Under the pieces are notes generated by a model that did no database searches, was not told where the DNA came from, and saw only the letters and a list, made by a program, of their open reading frames with translations. Both the position numbers and the translations under genes were made by a program. From Balanoglossus misakiensis (lineage: Eukaryota; Hemichordata), in assembly GCA_040954595.2 (NCBI GenBank), contig CM082576.2, forward strand, positions 17,918,001-17,982,000: 64,000 bases of DNA, given 5' to 3'. Within the stretch, counting starts at the first letter, position 1, and every line of letters starts with the position of its first letter. Of the stretch, positions 1-10,500 are shown piece after piece.

Positions 1-125
1 GGGGGGGGGTCATCATTTTTTGGTGCTGGGTGAAGGGAGGGGGGGGGGTCAGCCTGATTTTAAAAACCCATGACACAAACTTGCCGCCCCCCCCCCCCAG
101 CCGTAAAAACTGAACAGTCCCTTAT
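1..125 (-). repeat. G/C-homopolymer repeat, GGGACYGTTC family
   Basis: Poly-G and poly-C runs are bounded on the right by a segment that on the minus strand reads GGGACTGTTCAGTTTTTACG. The same segment followed by poly-G occurs on the plus strand near 39030, and a related inverted-end copy lies at 41290-41552. Probably one non-autonomous transposon family, cut by the window edge here. Homopolymer lengths may be affected by assembly. Confidence 0.6.
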
Positions 126-343
126 GTATGTATGCAATTATGTGTGTTTGTGTATGTATCTTTGTTCTCTACAAAAAACTTTAAATATGTGTAAGATCTG
201 TATTTGGTATAGAGGTGCATTATCACTTATCAGGTATATTTTACTTTCCAGTTCCAGGCTTTTTGGTGGTGGGTGCTGGTCATTGTTGTGTCACTTGCAG
301 TGATGTGTTGTGTTTTTGTAAGTATGCACATTAAATGTATGTA

Positions 344-413
344 TATATGTACATGTATGTATGTATGTATGTATGTATGGATGGATGGATGGATGGATGG
401 ATGGATGGATGGA
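344..413. repeat. ATGT/ATGG tetranucleotide microsatellite
   Basis: An ATGT block passes directly into an ATGG block of about eight units. Open frames read through it on both strands are low-complexity artefacts. Confidence 0.9.
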
Positions 414-636
414 TCTTGTGTGGTGCACCTGACTTTGACAGTACCTGTGTGCGAACATTAGAAGCAGCCATCCTGGGCATGGCTGACCAGAAATTTGTGC
501 AAGATGGCGGCCAGTAACTGACCCTTGCCTTTTAGCTGGCACAGCCAGCAGTGGGAATGGGGCAGGGGAGCAGGCAAGACACTGGAAACATTTCTTCTAC
601 AGGCAATGTTTAAAGCTTGTTTTGTTTTTTCCTCAG

Positions 637-833
637 GTTCAGCACAAGCACATTAAAGAGAAAAAGTTAACAATGGAAGAACTTGCAGAGATGTATAGCA
701 GCCAGAAAATGATCCTTCTGAGGAAACAAGAACGGCTACAAATCCAATTAGAATGGATTTCACAAAACGAGGCAATGTTACATGATTTTACGAAACTGGC
801 CGATACTTTCAAGACATTGGAGCAGGAGACAAG
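637..833 (+). CDS. Internal exon of an unidentified coiled-coil protein (exon a)
   Basis: The exon starts after a T-rich tract ending CCTCAG and stops at a strong donor, AAG/GTAGGT. It enters in phase 0 (Val-Gln-His-Lys...) and leaves two bases of a codon. The 65 codons are highly charged (repeated KEKK, EEL, RKQERL, LEQET) with heptad-like spacing of Leu, Ile and Met, as in an alpha-helical coiled coil. The two spare bases (AG) join the exon at 2021 to make a Ser codon with an open frame, which is the main reason to believe both. No catalytic motif is seen and the family was not recognised. Upstream exons must lie outside the window or be too short to see. A structural, cytoskeletal or meiotic scaffold would fit a charged coiled coil, but that is a guess. 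Confidence 0.6.
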
Positions 834-2020
834 GTAGGTGTGGCGTACACTTGTATATATGTGCAAAGTTGAATATACCGCAGTTCATGATACTTCAGTG
901 GCACCTTTGTGAGAACAAAAATTAAGCGGTCTAATTATGTGGTCAGAACTATAATATTCACATTTTATATTTTGCACAATTTTCATTTCAATCAGAGCGC
1001 ACTCGTATTATTTGCACATTGTACATGTGGTATCTCATGACAGTATTGTAGTCATCATGTACTGCATGACTGGTTGGCCCAGTCTCAAGCAGTTCAAAAA
1101 TAATGTACACCCAAAAGGAACATGGTCTTAGAGTTTTTGTGCCAACCAAAATGAAACGGTCTAATCATGTGGAAGTCATTTTGTCAACTGTAACTCATTG
1201 TAAAACAGGGAATTAAAGCAGTGAAAATGCTCTGAGTGCGTCGACAGAGTTGCATCACCCAGGAAAATACGGATGAAGTCGTCAAAATGCACCCAAATGA
1301 CAAAAAAGTGGTCTGGCTGCAAAACGCCTCAGCCAAATTTTGTATAAATTGGGTCCATATAAATGAAAATTGGGTCCACCAAAATTGAAAAGGTGTCTGC
1401 AAATATTATAGTAGTTCTGACCCAGAATTTAAATTGTTGTTGGCGTGTAGGGGCCAATATGGTCCATTGCATTTTCTCATCAGGGGCCACCCCTGTTTGT
1501 ATGTATATTGGCCAGACTTTCCCATTGAAAACAACATTTGGATCAAACCACCAATGTGGTAAAAGAGGTAGATTAATTCAAATACTGAATGAACAGCATT
1601 GAAGAATTATGTGTCTTTTAATTTGCGTCTTTTTCAATAATGTCTTAGCTTTCATTTTTGTGTGTATATACCAAGAATGTGGCAGTTTCTTGAAGAGGGT
1701 GCACATACGTGTCTAACAATTTTGGAAATCACTGAAAATAACCTGTAAATTGCTGAAATATGAGTCAGTTTGAGCCCATGAGTCTTGTGCATACTATCAA
1801 CTACTGTGGAACAGGTTATTTTTGCGAGCAATAAATTTAAGCGAAGTACGGGAGAGCAAAAAATACGCAAAACATAGTTGTGAAAGAACAATGTGCATGA
1901 GAACGCGAAAATTAATTCTCGCGTAACAGTTGCCTCTCTCGATATCGCGAAAATTTTGACTCGCGAAAATAACATGTTTTACAGTATCTCTAATGTTGTA
2001 ATGTCTTGGGTTTCTTTCAG
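834..2020 (+). other. Intron between the two coiled-coil exons
   Basis: It runs from a GTAGGT donor to a pyrimidine-rich acceptor (TTTCTTTCAG). The interior is AT-rich with no recognisable gene. Open frames on either strand, including a minus frame overlapping the next exon, show no domain and are taken as chance. Confidence 0.5.
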
Positions 2021-2152
2021 CTGGGATAATCTGCAGCATGAAAATACCAAGAACGAGTACCACCAACATTTCGAACAAATGGATGAGGCACTGACCGCTT
2101 TCAGCCAAAAAGCCAGAGTGTTGAAAACGTGGTGGAGAAATGCTGCTGAAAG
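2021..2152 (+). CDS. Internal exon of an unidentified coiled-coil protein (exon b)
   Basis: A clean acceptor (TTTCTTTCAG/C) and a donor (AAAG/GTATGG) bound 132 bases. The first base completes the split Ser codon from exon a; then come 43 codons and two spare bases. The peptide begins SWDNLQHENTKNEYHQHF and continues with MDEALTAF and an aromatic, basic patch (KTWWRNAAER). It is helical and charged like exon a, so the two read as one continuous coiled-coil segment of about 109 residues. The next exon would have to start with one base completing an AG-codon; no convincing candidate was found downstream. The gene is therefore partial or interrupted by the transposons that follow. Family not recognised. 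Confidence 0.6.
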
Positions 2153-2554
2153 GTATGGTGAATCTTGACCCCTGTGTGACCTTTACATCCTGGCATTTTG
2201 TTGGCAAGATTTAATCATTTTGAGTTTAAACTCTGGATCAGCCAACCTTACACACTGAATCTGTGCATATAGTTGTAAATCATCCCAAAACAACAAAATT
2301 GTCTTTTACACAAAAGGGACACATGTTGTGTGTAATGTTGAATCATGTGCCAACAAAACACAGGTGTTTCTAAAACTTGTAACAAGCAGAACCTACAGTA
2401 ATGACCAATAATGAACTTGAAATAGATAGAATGATTAAAGGCACATAAGCTGCAACTTATGGGATAATTATCATAATTTTTGTTTCAAACTGTACTACCA
2501 TTAGTCCATGCAGATGAAGACAGTGAACTATACACTTGTAAGCATTCTAAACCC
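2153..2554. other. Non-coding gap with a fragment of the GAGCTGCAACT repeat
   Basis: No gene is seen. From about 2438 there is a fragment beginning TTAAAGGCACATAAGCTGCA, which matches the start of a dispersed repeat also seen at 21566, 31934 and (reverse) near 5410. Confidence 0.5.
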
Positions 2555-2558
2555 TTAA

Positions 2559-3729
2559 AGTGGAACGACACCCACAATTTTGGGCTTCAAAGTACAAACC
2601 AGGTGTCAAAAACGGCAACGTTCCGATGGGTTAATTCACTTTCACTTCCTGCGCAAGCAGAAGACGCGAGTTGAAAATACTACAGTGACGTCAGCAACTT
2701 GCGTTGCAGTCGACGCGCAGCGCTCTTACACGTTCGACATAAACAGACACATTTTGCGCGGATCTGACATGGCGAAATGTCAAGTTCATGATTTCAAAAA
2801 CATATTCGGAAAATCGACGGGGATAAGTTTCTTTCAAAGGCAATGCTCTACGTGTATTGTATTTGTCGATGCGTGCAGACATAGACCCTGCAATGTTCAC
2901 GATGCCATGCATGTCGACGTTTATGAACAAACCGTAAGGCCTATACAAAGTTGTTCTAACTGCCACTGATAATAATAACCGTACCGTTTTAAATCCTTCC
3001 TGCACGTTTTTTGGTACACGTATTTGGGTTTAATTTCCATTTATTGACGATCGCATAGTTATCAAATGAAAGCAACTAAAAAGGGCAGTTTTAATACATT
3101 TCAAGAGACGAAACATGCATAGAATAACTATGGCATTGGCTCCATTATACTACGGACGTACTACACCTGGAGAGCAGGACGATGCACCTGCGTTCTTTTC
3201 AACTCCATAAACGGTGACAAAGTATTATTGTAAGAAAAGTGGTTCAAAAAGGTGACAACGAGGGAGAGACAACAAGGGAGGGTATTGTTAACAGCATTGT
3301 CTGTTTCACCATAGACCCTAGGGTCTATGGTTTCACTGAAACCACACCAAGTGTAAGCCTTGACAAACGGGACACATCGGAGATCAGAACTGCATGAACT
3401 TTTGTCCTCTGTAAAATTCAGTCGCTTGGTCGTAGAAGGGAATCTCTGGTTCAAAATTGTAGCCTACTACCCGAGAATATGTTGCCATGCTAACGTCGTC
3501 GGTCGCGTGAGTGCAGGCGTGTATAAGCATAAGCTCGCTCCAACGCGTCGGCAGTGGACAACGGTACCACAATTAAGTTGCTGACGTCACTCACTTCCGG
3601 GTTCGCGCAGTTTTGGCTGGCTGTAGCTCTGTTATGCGTAAGTGAAAGTGAATGAAACCAACGTTTTTCATAGTACTTTTTAATCGCATTTCGCAGAATT
3701 GGCTCAAAAACGGATCACAACGTTCCACT
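2559..3729. mobile_element. Non-autonomous DNA transposon with TTAA target duplication
   Basis: TTAA at 2555-2558 and at 3730-3733 flank a 1,171-bp segment whose outermost 9 bases are perfect inverted repeats (AGTGGAACG and CGTTCCACT). Homology between the ends continues imperfectly for about 145 bp: TTCACTTTCACTT occurs near both ends in opposite orientation, and GACGTCAGCAACTT at 2687 pairs with AAGTTGCTGACGTC near 3577. TTAA duplication is typical of piggyBac and Kolobok elements; the ends are not the usual CC(Y)T of piggyBac. No transposase is encoded. The interior is richer in CpG than its surroundings. Confidence 0.8.
3308..3331. repeat. 24-bp perfect palindrome
   Basis: Each half is the reverse complement of the other around CCTAGG, with half-site ACCATAGACCCT. 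It lies inside the TTAA element. Function unknown; it could be a protein-binding site or a remnant of a smaller insertion. Confidence 0.7.
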
Positions 3730-3733
3730 TTAA

Positions 3734-3925
3734 TATGAGTGCATATGCAAGTTTTAACCAGATAAATAATAAAGCTTTGCCGCAAGCGAATATGGCCGCC
3801 ACCATGGGAAAATGCAAGAAACAATGAAAATGTTGCATTTCCGATTGTGAAACTTCATAAACAAAACATGATCTCATCTACTTGAGCTCATGGACGTAAA
3901 TGTACACCGCTGTGACATTATATTT
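3734..3925 (-). repeat. Dispersed repeat (GAGCTGCAACT family), first half, split by an insertion
   Basis: Read on the minus strand, this stretch matches the copy at 21700-21900 (ATGGCCGCCACC, the AAATGCAACGTTTT-like segment, the CATGATCTCATC region). The match stops at 3925 and resumes at about 5204-5410, so the element at 3926-5203 is inserted inside it. Confidence 0.7.
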
Positions 3926-5203
3926 GGGGGCACAAGCGCCCTCAGGCGGCTTGTGCCCCCATTGTTATTGTTGGAATTTTTCTTTATTATTATTCTTCTT
4001 CTTCTTCTTCCGAGAAATTCGGCCAGGTAGATCTGGGAAACCGCTGCACCTAGGGGGCTGAAACTTGGTAGGGTGGTAGGGGCCAATGAGTAGACGTGCA
4101 GTGGCTCGTGAATATTTAATTAGTCACGTGACCTGGCGGCCATATTGGATTTCCTGAAAATCGTTAAACGAGTCCTTCTCAAAAGCTGCTGGGCCGATCG
4201 AGTTCAAATTTGGTGTGCAGGTAGCCTACCTTCTGTCCATCATTTTACCCCTTGAAATCATGACGTCACACATAAAGTTTTTTTGCTACAATTGTTTTTC
4301 TGAAAAACTACTTAAAACTTTAAAAATCTTCTTCTCCAGAACCAGCGGTTACCGAGTCTTGGGATTTGGGATATGTGGTCACCTAACCTATGTCTATCAA
4401 GTTTGCGAAGCGCACTGTGATTGGTCGATCATTATGGCGGCCATGTTGGATATTCGGAAAACCATTGAAAAGTAATAATTCTGTTTTGTAGCCAAAATGT
4501 TGACAGCATGGAAATTCTTTTTTTGGATATGAGTCATCATATGACCGGAAGTTGTCACAATTTTTCGGGGCAATTTTCACATGACCTTTGACCCATTTTA
4601 AACAACTAATTATATATGCATAATCCCCATACCTCCTCTTGTCAAAGCACCACAGTCATGAATTTTGTGGACATGGGTACCAATGCTGCCAGGACATGGC
4701 ACAAATATTTTGGTAATTTTGGCAATGACCCTTGACCTATTTCTGAAACATCATTTTTCTGCATATCTAAATCCATGCTACCCAATAGGGCTAGAGGTCT
4801 GGTATTGGTTGGACATGGCCCACTCTGGGGTCAAAATTTTATGCCCTAATTTTGGGTGACCTTGGGTGACCTTTGATCTACTTTCCCATATCTCAGCATC
4901 CAGAGCAGTTAGAGCCCTGGCTTTTATGGGGATCGAGCACATAATGGAGTCCTACACAAGACCTCATTAATTATGTGCATACCTAATTGCAGGCGAACCA
5001 ATAAGGCTAGGGGTCTGGTTTTTTGTTGGATCTAGACTAGTATGGGGTCCAATTTTTTTGCCCAAATTTGGGGTGACCTCAGGTGACCTTTGACCTACTT
5101 TCCCATATCTTGGTATCCCCAGCAGATACAGCCGTGGCATTTGCTGGTCACCATGGGAACCGCTTGTGCCCCGCCAACGCTGCTTGCAGCTTTAATTTCC
5201 TTT
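3926..5203 (-). mobile_element. Hairpin-ended repeat with AGGTCA array, copy 1
   Basis: The left boundary is an inverted repeat (GGGGGCACAAGC...GCTTGTGCCCCC, 3926-3960). The right end carries CGCTGCTTGCAGCTTTAAT. Copies 2 and 3 have the same two ends in the opposite orientation. The interior holds degenerate TGACCTTTGACCT blocks (exact at 5084-5096) and the YY1-like ATGGCGGCCAT. It encodes no protein. It interrupts another dispersed repeat whose uninterrupted copy at 21566-21900 shows the empty site. One-sided terminal hairpins recall Helitrons, but no CTRR terminus is seen, so the class is open. Confidence 0.7.
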
Positions 5204-5410
5204 TTCATTGTAAAATTGCACTTTTTTAAAAATTGCAGGAATTTTCGTTTTTTTCTTTAATTTTTGGCCATTTTGTCATAAATAAGTGTTGAGCTTGATA
5301 TATCATCATGAAATATAATTTAATAGACATAATTAAAAGTATATATGAGATTATTTAAAACTGTAATTTTTTATTCAGTTGCAGCTCATGTACCTTTAAT
5401 AAGGAGCAAT
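5204..5410 (-). repeat. Dispersed repeat (GAGCTGCAACT family), second half
   Basis: Continues the repeat split at 3925. On the minus strand it reads AAAGGTACATGAGCTGCAAC and later ATTTATGACAAAATGGCCAA, matching 21566-21760. No coding content. Confidence 0.75.
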
Positions 5411-5420
5411 AACAACCAAA

Positions 5421-6894
5421 AATTAAAGCTGCGAGCAGCATTGTCGGGCCCAAGCGCTGATCTTGAATTATATATGCACAGTATGAATGAGAAGAAACAG
5501 AATTTTCTATTGGATGTATTATCTTATGACATAACAAGGATGTGTGTATTTTTGCCGCTGAAATAGGGTGAAGTAGGTCAAAGGTCACCTGAAGTCACCC
5601 GACATTTGGGCAATTTTTTTGACCCATACTGGTCCATGTCCAACAAAAACCAAAACTCTAGCTCTATTGGTTCGCCTGTAATTAGGTATGTGCATATTTA
5701 ATGAGGTCAGCAGGTGTCACAGGTGACCCAAAAATGTGGCTTTAGATTTTGGTCCCATCCTACCAAATGCCATGGTTGTATCTGCTCTGGATGCTGAGAT
5801 ATGCGAAAGTAGGTCAAAGGTCACCAGGGGTCACCCAACATTTGGGCAAAAAATTTTGATCCTATACTGGTCCATGTCCAACAAAAACCAAACCCCTAGC
5901 TCTATTGGTTCGCCTGTAATTAGCTATGCGCATAATTAATGAGGTCAGCAGAGGTCAAAGGGGTCATGAAAAGTAGCAAAATATTTTGATCACACACTAA
6001 TCCACATTCATCAAAAACCAAACGTCTAGCCCTATAGGTTAGCCTGGAATTAGATATGCAGAAATAATAACGCGTGATAAGTAGGTCAAAGGTCATGTGA
6101 AAAATCGCCAAAAAATTGTAACATATTTTAGTCACATGACGATTGATATCCATAAAAAGAATTTGTATGCTATCAATTTTTGGACTAGAAAAAGGAATTT
6201 CAATTTTTCACTGCTTTTTACAAAATCCAATATGGCCGCCATAATCTTCGACCAATCACAATGCTCTTTGCAAACTTGATAGACATCAGTGTAGTGACCA
6301 TACTCCCCGAATCTTGCGACTTAGTCATCGTCGGTTCTGGAGAAGAAGATTTTTGGAGTTTAACTATGGTTTTTCGAAAATCCAATATGGCCGCCATAAT
6401 CTTCGACCAATCACAATGATCTTCGCAAACTTGATAGACATCAGTTAGGTGACCACATACCCCAAACCACGTGTCTTGGTTATCACCGGTTCTGGAGAAG
6501 AAGATTTTTGAAATTTAAGCCAGATTTCTGAAAAAAAATTGTAGCAAAAAAACTGCAACATTGACAGCAAAATTTCCAATTACAAAAATGATGGGTAGAA
6601 GGTAGTCTACCTGCATGCCAAATTTGAAGTCGATCTGACTTGTAGTTTCTGAGATCTGAGATTTGATTTTTTTCAGAAAATCCTATATGGCCGCCAGGTC
6701 ATGTGACTAATTAATTATTCACAAGTCACTGCACATCTACTCATTGACCTTGACCACTGTAGCAAGTTTGAGAAGTGTACCTGAAGTAGTTTCAGAGATC
6801 TCGTTGGCCGAAGAATTGACACAAGAATAAAGAAAGAAAGAAAAATTCCAACGAAACCAATAGGGCCCAAGCGCTTGCTTGCGCTTGGGCCCTA
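5421..6894 (+). mobile_element. Hairpin-ended repeat with AGGTCA array, copy 2
   Basis: It opens with AGCTGCGAGCAGCATTGTCG and closes with a perfect 14-bp stem, TAGGGCCCAAGCGC / GCGCTTGGGCCCTA (6861-6894), preceded by an AAGAAAGAAAGA tract. Inside are about two tandem ~239-bp units with exact AGGTCAAAGGTCA at 5575-5587, 5811-5823 and 6083-6095, and two copies of the ATGGCCGCCATAATCTTCG segment near 6232 and 6388. No open frame of significance. Confidence 0.75.
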
Positions 6895-8352
6895 AATATA
6901 GCTGCAAGCAGCAATAGCGGGCCCAAGCCAACATAGCACATAGCAACATAGCAATAAGCATATTTGCTCTGGATGCCAAGATATGAAAAAGTAGGTCAAA
7001 GGTCACCTGAGGTCACCCAAATTTTTGGCAAAAATTTTTGACCCCATACTGGTCCATGTCCTACAAGAACAAAACCTCTAGCCCTTTTAGTTAGCCCGGA
7101 ATTAGGTATGCACATAATTAATGAGATAGCAGGTGTCACAGGTGACCCCCAATTTGGCTTTTCAATTTTAGTCTCAACCCTCCAAACGCCAAGTCTGTAC
7201 CTGCTCTGGATGCCGAGATATAGGAAAGTAGGTCAAAGTTCACCTGAGGTCACCCAAAATTTTGGGCAAATTTTGTTGACCCTATACTGGCCCATGTCCC
7301 ACAAGAACGAAACCTCCAGCCCTATAAGTTAGCCCACAATTAGGTATGCACATAATTAATGAGATATGCAGGTGTCACAGGTTACCCCCATTTTGGCTTT
7401 TCAATTTTAATCCCAACCCTCCAAACGCCAAGTCTGTACCTGCTCTGGATGCCGAGATATAGTAAAGTAGGTCAAAGGTCACCTGAGGTCACCCAAAATT
7501 TGGGCAAGAAATTTTGACCCTATACTGGTCCATGTCTCACATAAACGAAACCTCTAGCCCTCTTAGTTAGCCAAGAATTAGATATGCACATAATTAATGA
7601 GTTAAGCAGGTGTTACAGGTGAGCCTAAAATGTTGCCTTCTATTTTGGTGCCATTGTGCTCACTGACCACAAGACAGTCACTGTACAGGACTATTGCACA
7701 GACCAGAATTCCACAATAAGACATGGACATAGCTTAACCATAGAGGTATAATTAAAGGTATAAATTTCATAAAAAAATTAATATAAAAAAATCGGTCGAT
7801 TTTTCATACTATTTTTTTTTCGCTTAAAATTATTGACAAATGCTAGGCTGGCTGCACACCAAAGTTGGAGATGATTGGCCAAACAGATTTTGAGATATGT
7901 ATGCATATTTATCCAAAATAATATGTGGTCTTAGCTTTACTATGGAAAGTATAGGCCCATGGCTTGGTCAAAAAATATGAAAATTAATACTTAAAAATCT
8001 TCTTCTCAAAATTGGCATGGCCAATGTCCTTGACATTTGGCATGTAGGACACTGACCACATGGTCCGCAAAAGTTGCTAAAAGAATTTTGATATCTCCAT
8101 TCATATGCAAATAAGGCCGATTTGAACGTTTTGCCCATATATGGTAATCAGGTCACGTGACTAATTAAACATTCACGAGGGTACTGCACTAGCTCTCATA
8201 GGCCTGCACCACTGTGCCAAGTTTGAGATTTGTAGGTTCAGCCGTTTTCAAGATCAAAGTGGCCGATAAAACTGCACAAGAAAAAAAATCAGTAGAAGAA
8301 AAAAGCCAACAATACCAATAGGGCACAAGCGCCTGAGGGCGCTTGTGCCCTA
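6895..8352 (+). mobile_element. Hairpin-ended repeat with AGGTCA array, copy 3
   Basis: It abuts copy 2 head to tail, starting TAGCTGCAAGCAGCAATAGC. About three ~239-bp tandem units follow (TGCTCTGGATGCC recurs near 6965, 7203 and 7441), with exact AGGTCAAAGGTCA at 6993-7005 and 7469-7481 and a one-base variant near 7230. It ends in a GGGCACAAGCGC / GCGCTTGTGCCC stem (8321-8350). No protein is encoded. Confidence 0.75.
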
Positions 8353-8385
8353 AAAAGTAGAAGAAAAACCAGGACAATACCAATA

Positions 8386-8414
8386 GGGCCCAAGCGCTGC
8401 ATGCGCTTGGGCCC
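8386..8414 (+). repeat. Extra terminal hairpin of the same family
   Basis: GGGCCCAAGCGC, a 5-base loop, then GCGCTTGGGCCC, preceded by AGAAGAAAAACC and ACAATACCAATA as in copy 3. A second 3' end lies only 35 bp after the first, suggesting a duplicated end or a nested fragment. Confidence 0.75.
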
Positions 8415-8438
8415 TAACAAGCCACTAATATGACCTGT

Positions 8439-8500
8439 CAAGAAATTACCCCACTATCACATAAAGAGATCTCTTTATGTGTTAGTAGGGTATATGGCAA
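8439..8500. repeat. Palindrome centred on AGATCT
   Basis: Bases 8458-8481 form a perfect 24-bp palindrome (half CACATAAAGAGA). Imperfect pairing continues outward (ACCCCACTA against TAGTAGGGT), giving about 42 bp in total. No gene is nearby. Confidence 0.65.
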
Positions 8501-8869
8501 GGACTGAACATAGCGTAAGCGCTCGTATGACAGAAAGCGGGAGATCGTCTAAGCTACTGATTTTTCGATTTTAGCTACTTTACAGTACGAAATACTAACA
8601 AAGCATTTTTTCTGACGCCTGTGATTTCAAATGATGAATATAAGCAGCATATAAGTCGCGTTACATGAGTTAGTTTGACATACAATCTGAGTTGTTCGGA
8701 TTTTGGAGCAACGAGTTGCCCCACATTATCAGTTTGCCTTGAATAAACTTTGACATCTCCGCTGCACATTATTAAGTTGTTATTTTCTGAACTAGCTGTA
8801 GACTCCGGAAAATATTGGCGAAAATTGTTTTTGACCAAAAATTGTCTGTACAAACACACATGATGACCA

Positions 8870-9560
8870 ACTTCTTTCAGTCAGCCCTGTAACAGACAGG
8901 CAGACACACAGACAGACAGAGACGCTCACTGACCTGCCATTCACTCTTAAAAATGTAATAGCTGGTGGTCTCTGTAACAGGCGGCCTATTAAAGTTATGT
9001 AAACATATGCATGTCTTAGTTCAGGGTAACAACTCCTTGTAAATAGTAACTTTAAAAACAACTGGACGATTGGGTTTGGAGAAGTTTTGATATAAACCAA
9101 AAAGAAATTTACAAAAAGCAATCCAACAATCAGTTTCACAGAAAACAATATTTGAATGTTCAAAAGTGGCAAAAAAACACAAAAACGTGTGCGAATATCT
9201 CCATAATTGTACAATATCTTCAATCACCTCAAGGAACATGTCTGCCATAGTTTACAGCAATGTGACAAGCGGTTTCAGAGAAAACAATTTTTGACAAATA
9301 TTGCAAAAATTTTACCAATCGCGCAATTATGCAAATATCACAAATTGTTTTACAGCATCTTTTTGGAGTTACCTCCAGGAACATGCCTAACAAATTTCAA
9401 ACTTCAAAGTACTCTGACATGCAGTTTTGCAACAATTTAAACAAAACAAAAAATGGTAACTCAGACAACCTGTAAGAAGCTTCATGCTAAATTTCAGCCT
9501 ATCACTTCAGAAATGAAGATTTTTTACTGATAATGTGGAAAAAGACAAATAAATGCTAAG
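8870..9560 (-). repeat. GGTCCCA-hairpin family repeat, 3' portion, reverse copy
   Basis: On the minus strand this matches 61300-62480: the CTTCATTTCTGA block, the CTTTCAAAG-type lines and the closing CTGTTACAGAGACCACCAGC. A CAGACAG-rich tract (8885-8925) lies just outside. It lacks the GGTCCCA hairpin start, so it is truncated. No coding content. Confidence 0.6.
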
Positions 9561-10395
9561 ACTTAAGGCCAGGAAGAAAAAATAAATTGTTCATGGAATT
9601 GCTGCTTCTACTTTGGCTGTTTTGGAATTTTTATTTGTTTGGATCATGGCAAATTCTTACTTCTGCATTACAAATATTCTTAGTACTGCCGTTGGTGGCG
9701 CCCTACACTTTCTCAGGTTTTCGCGAGCATAGGATTTTGAATTAGACTTCCGACATGTTTGGACTGAGTTGTCCGCAAACACATTGTTCTGATGTCTGAA
9801 TTTGGGCGAATGACAACGCGCAGTGGGTAGCTTTGGGCACACATTTCCTCGTTCTGTAAAGGTTGGTACATGTCACATCATGAGTATTAATTTGATCTCT
9901 AACATTCGATGTGACGGCGAACAGATTTGTTCGAAAGACGCTATTCAGTGTTTGTCCTGATGTTTCGTTTTGCAATTTGTTTAACAAGATCGTCACAGCA
10001 GATTGATGGTGCATCTGGTTGAATGAAAATTGCATCGAAAGTGTATAAAAATTATGACAGCGACAAAACACATGGTTGCGTTGATGTTTAAATACGATCT
10101 GAGGTGTCAGTCTACAGTGAGTTCAACATGAATTTTGCAGTGTTCAATGTGCCTAATAAGACAATCAATTTGCACACAAAGCCATTCCATCGACTTCCGC
10201 CTGTACAGCACCATCTGATACTGGCAGCCACATTCAAAATGCGTTTTTGATCATGATGTCCACTGCTACTGATGTTGGTCTGCCTGACAAAATAAAAGTT
10301 TCCCAAAAGCTATTACAATGATATTATTCAGCTGTTTGACGTACTTGGTGCAGACTGGAACAAATTAGACATGACTACCATGACCAGAATAATAG
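9561..10395. other. No recognisable gene
   Basis: Several overlapping open frames on the minus strand between 9657 and 10306 have no recognisable domain, no splice context and atypical composition. Nothing supported here. Confidence 0.5.
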
Positions 10396-10500
10396 AATCT
10401 CACACACCCAAGGACCTGGGATCATATTTCTCACAAGAGTTGGGGTTTTCTGTCCGACGAGTGTGAAAAATATGATCCCAGGTCCTTGGTGTGTGAGATT
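10396..10500. repeat. 40-bp near-perfect stem-loop
   Basis: The left arm (10396-10435, starting AATCTCACACACC) and right arm (10462-10500, ending GGTGTGTGAGATT) pair over 39 of 40 positions apart from one extra C and one substitution, around a 26-nt loop. It could be a foldback remnant or a small-RNA precursor; the pairing is longer and more perfect than most animal pre-miRNAs. Confidence 0.8.

Noticed and set aside
442-516. Possible upstream exon (TLEAAILGMADQKFVQDG) for the coiled-coil gene
   Set aside because: The acceptor is plausible (TTTGACAG) but the only donor is a weak GTAACT, the frame starts in a microsatellite, and the link to exon a could not be confirmed.
1797-2207. 136-codon minus frame overlapping coiled-coil exon b
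   Set aside because: It is antisense to a better supported exon and has no domain or splice context.
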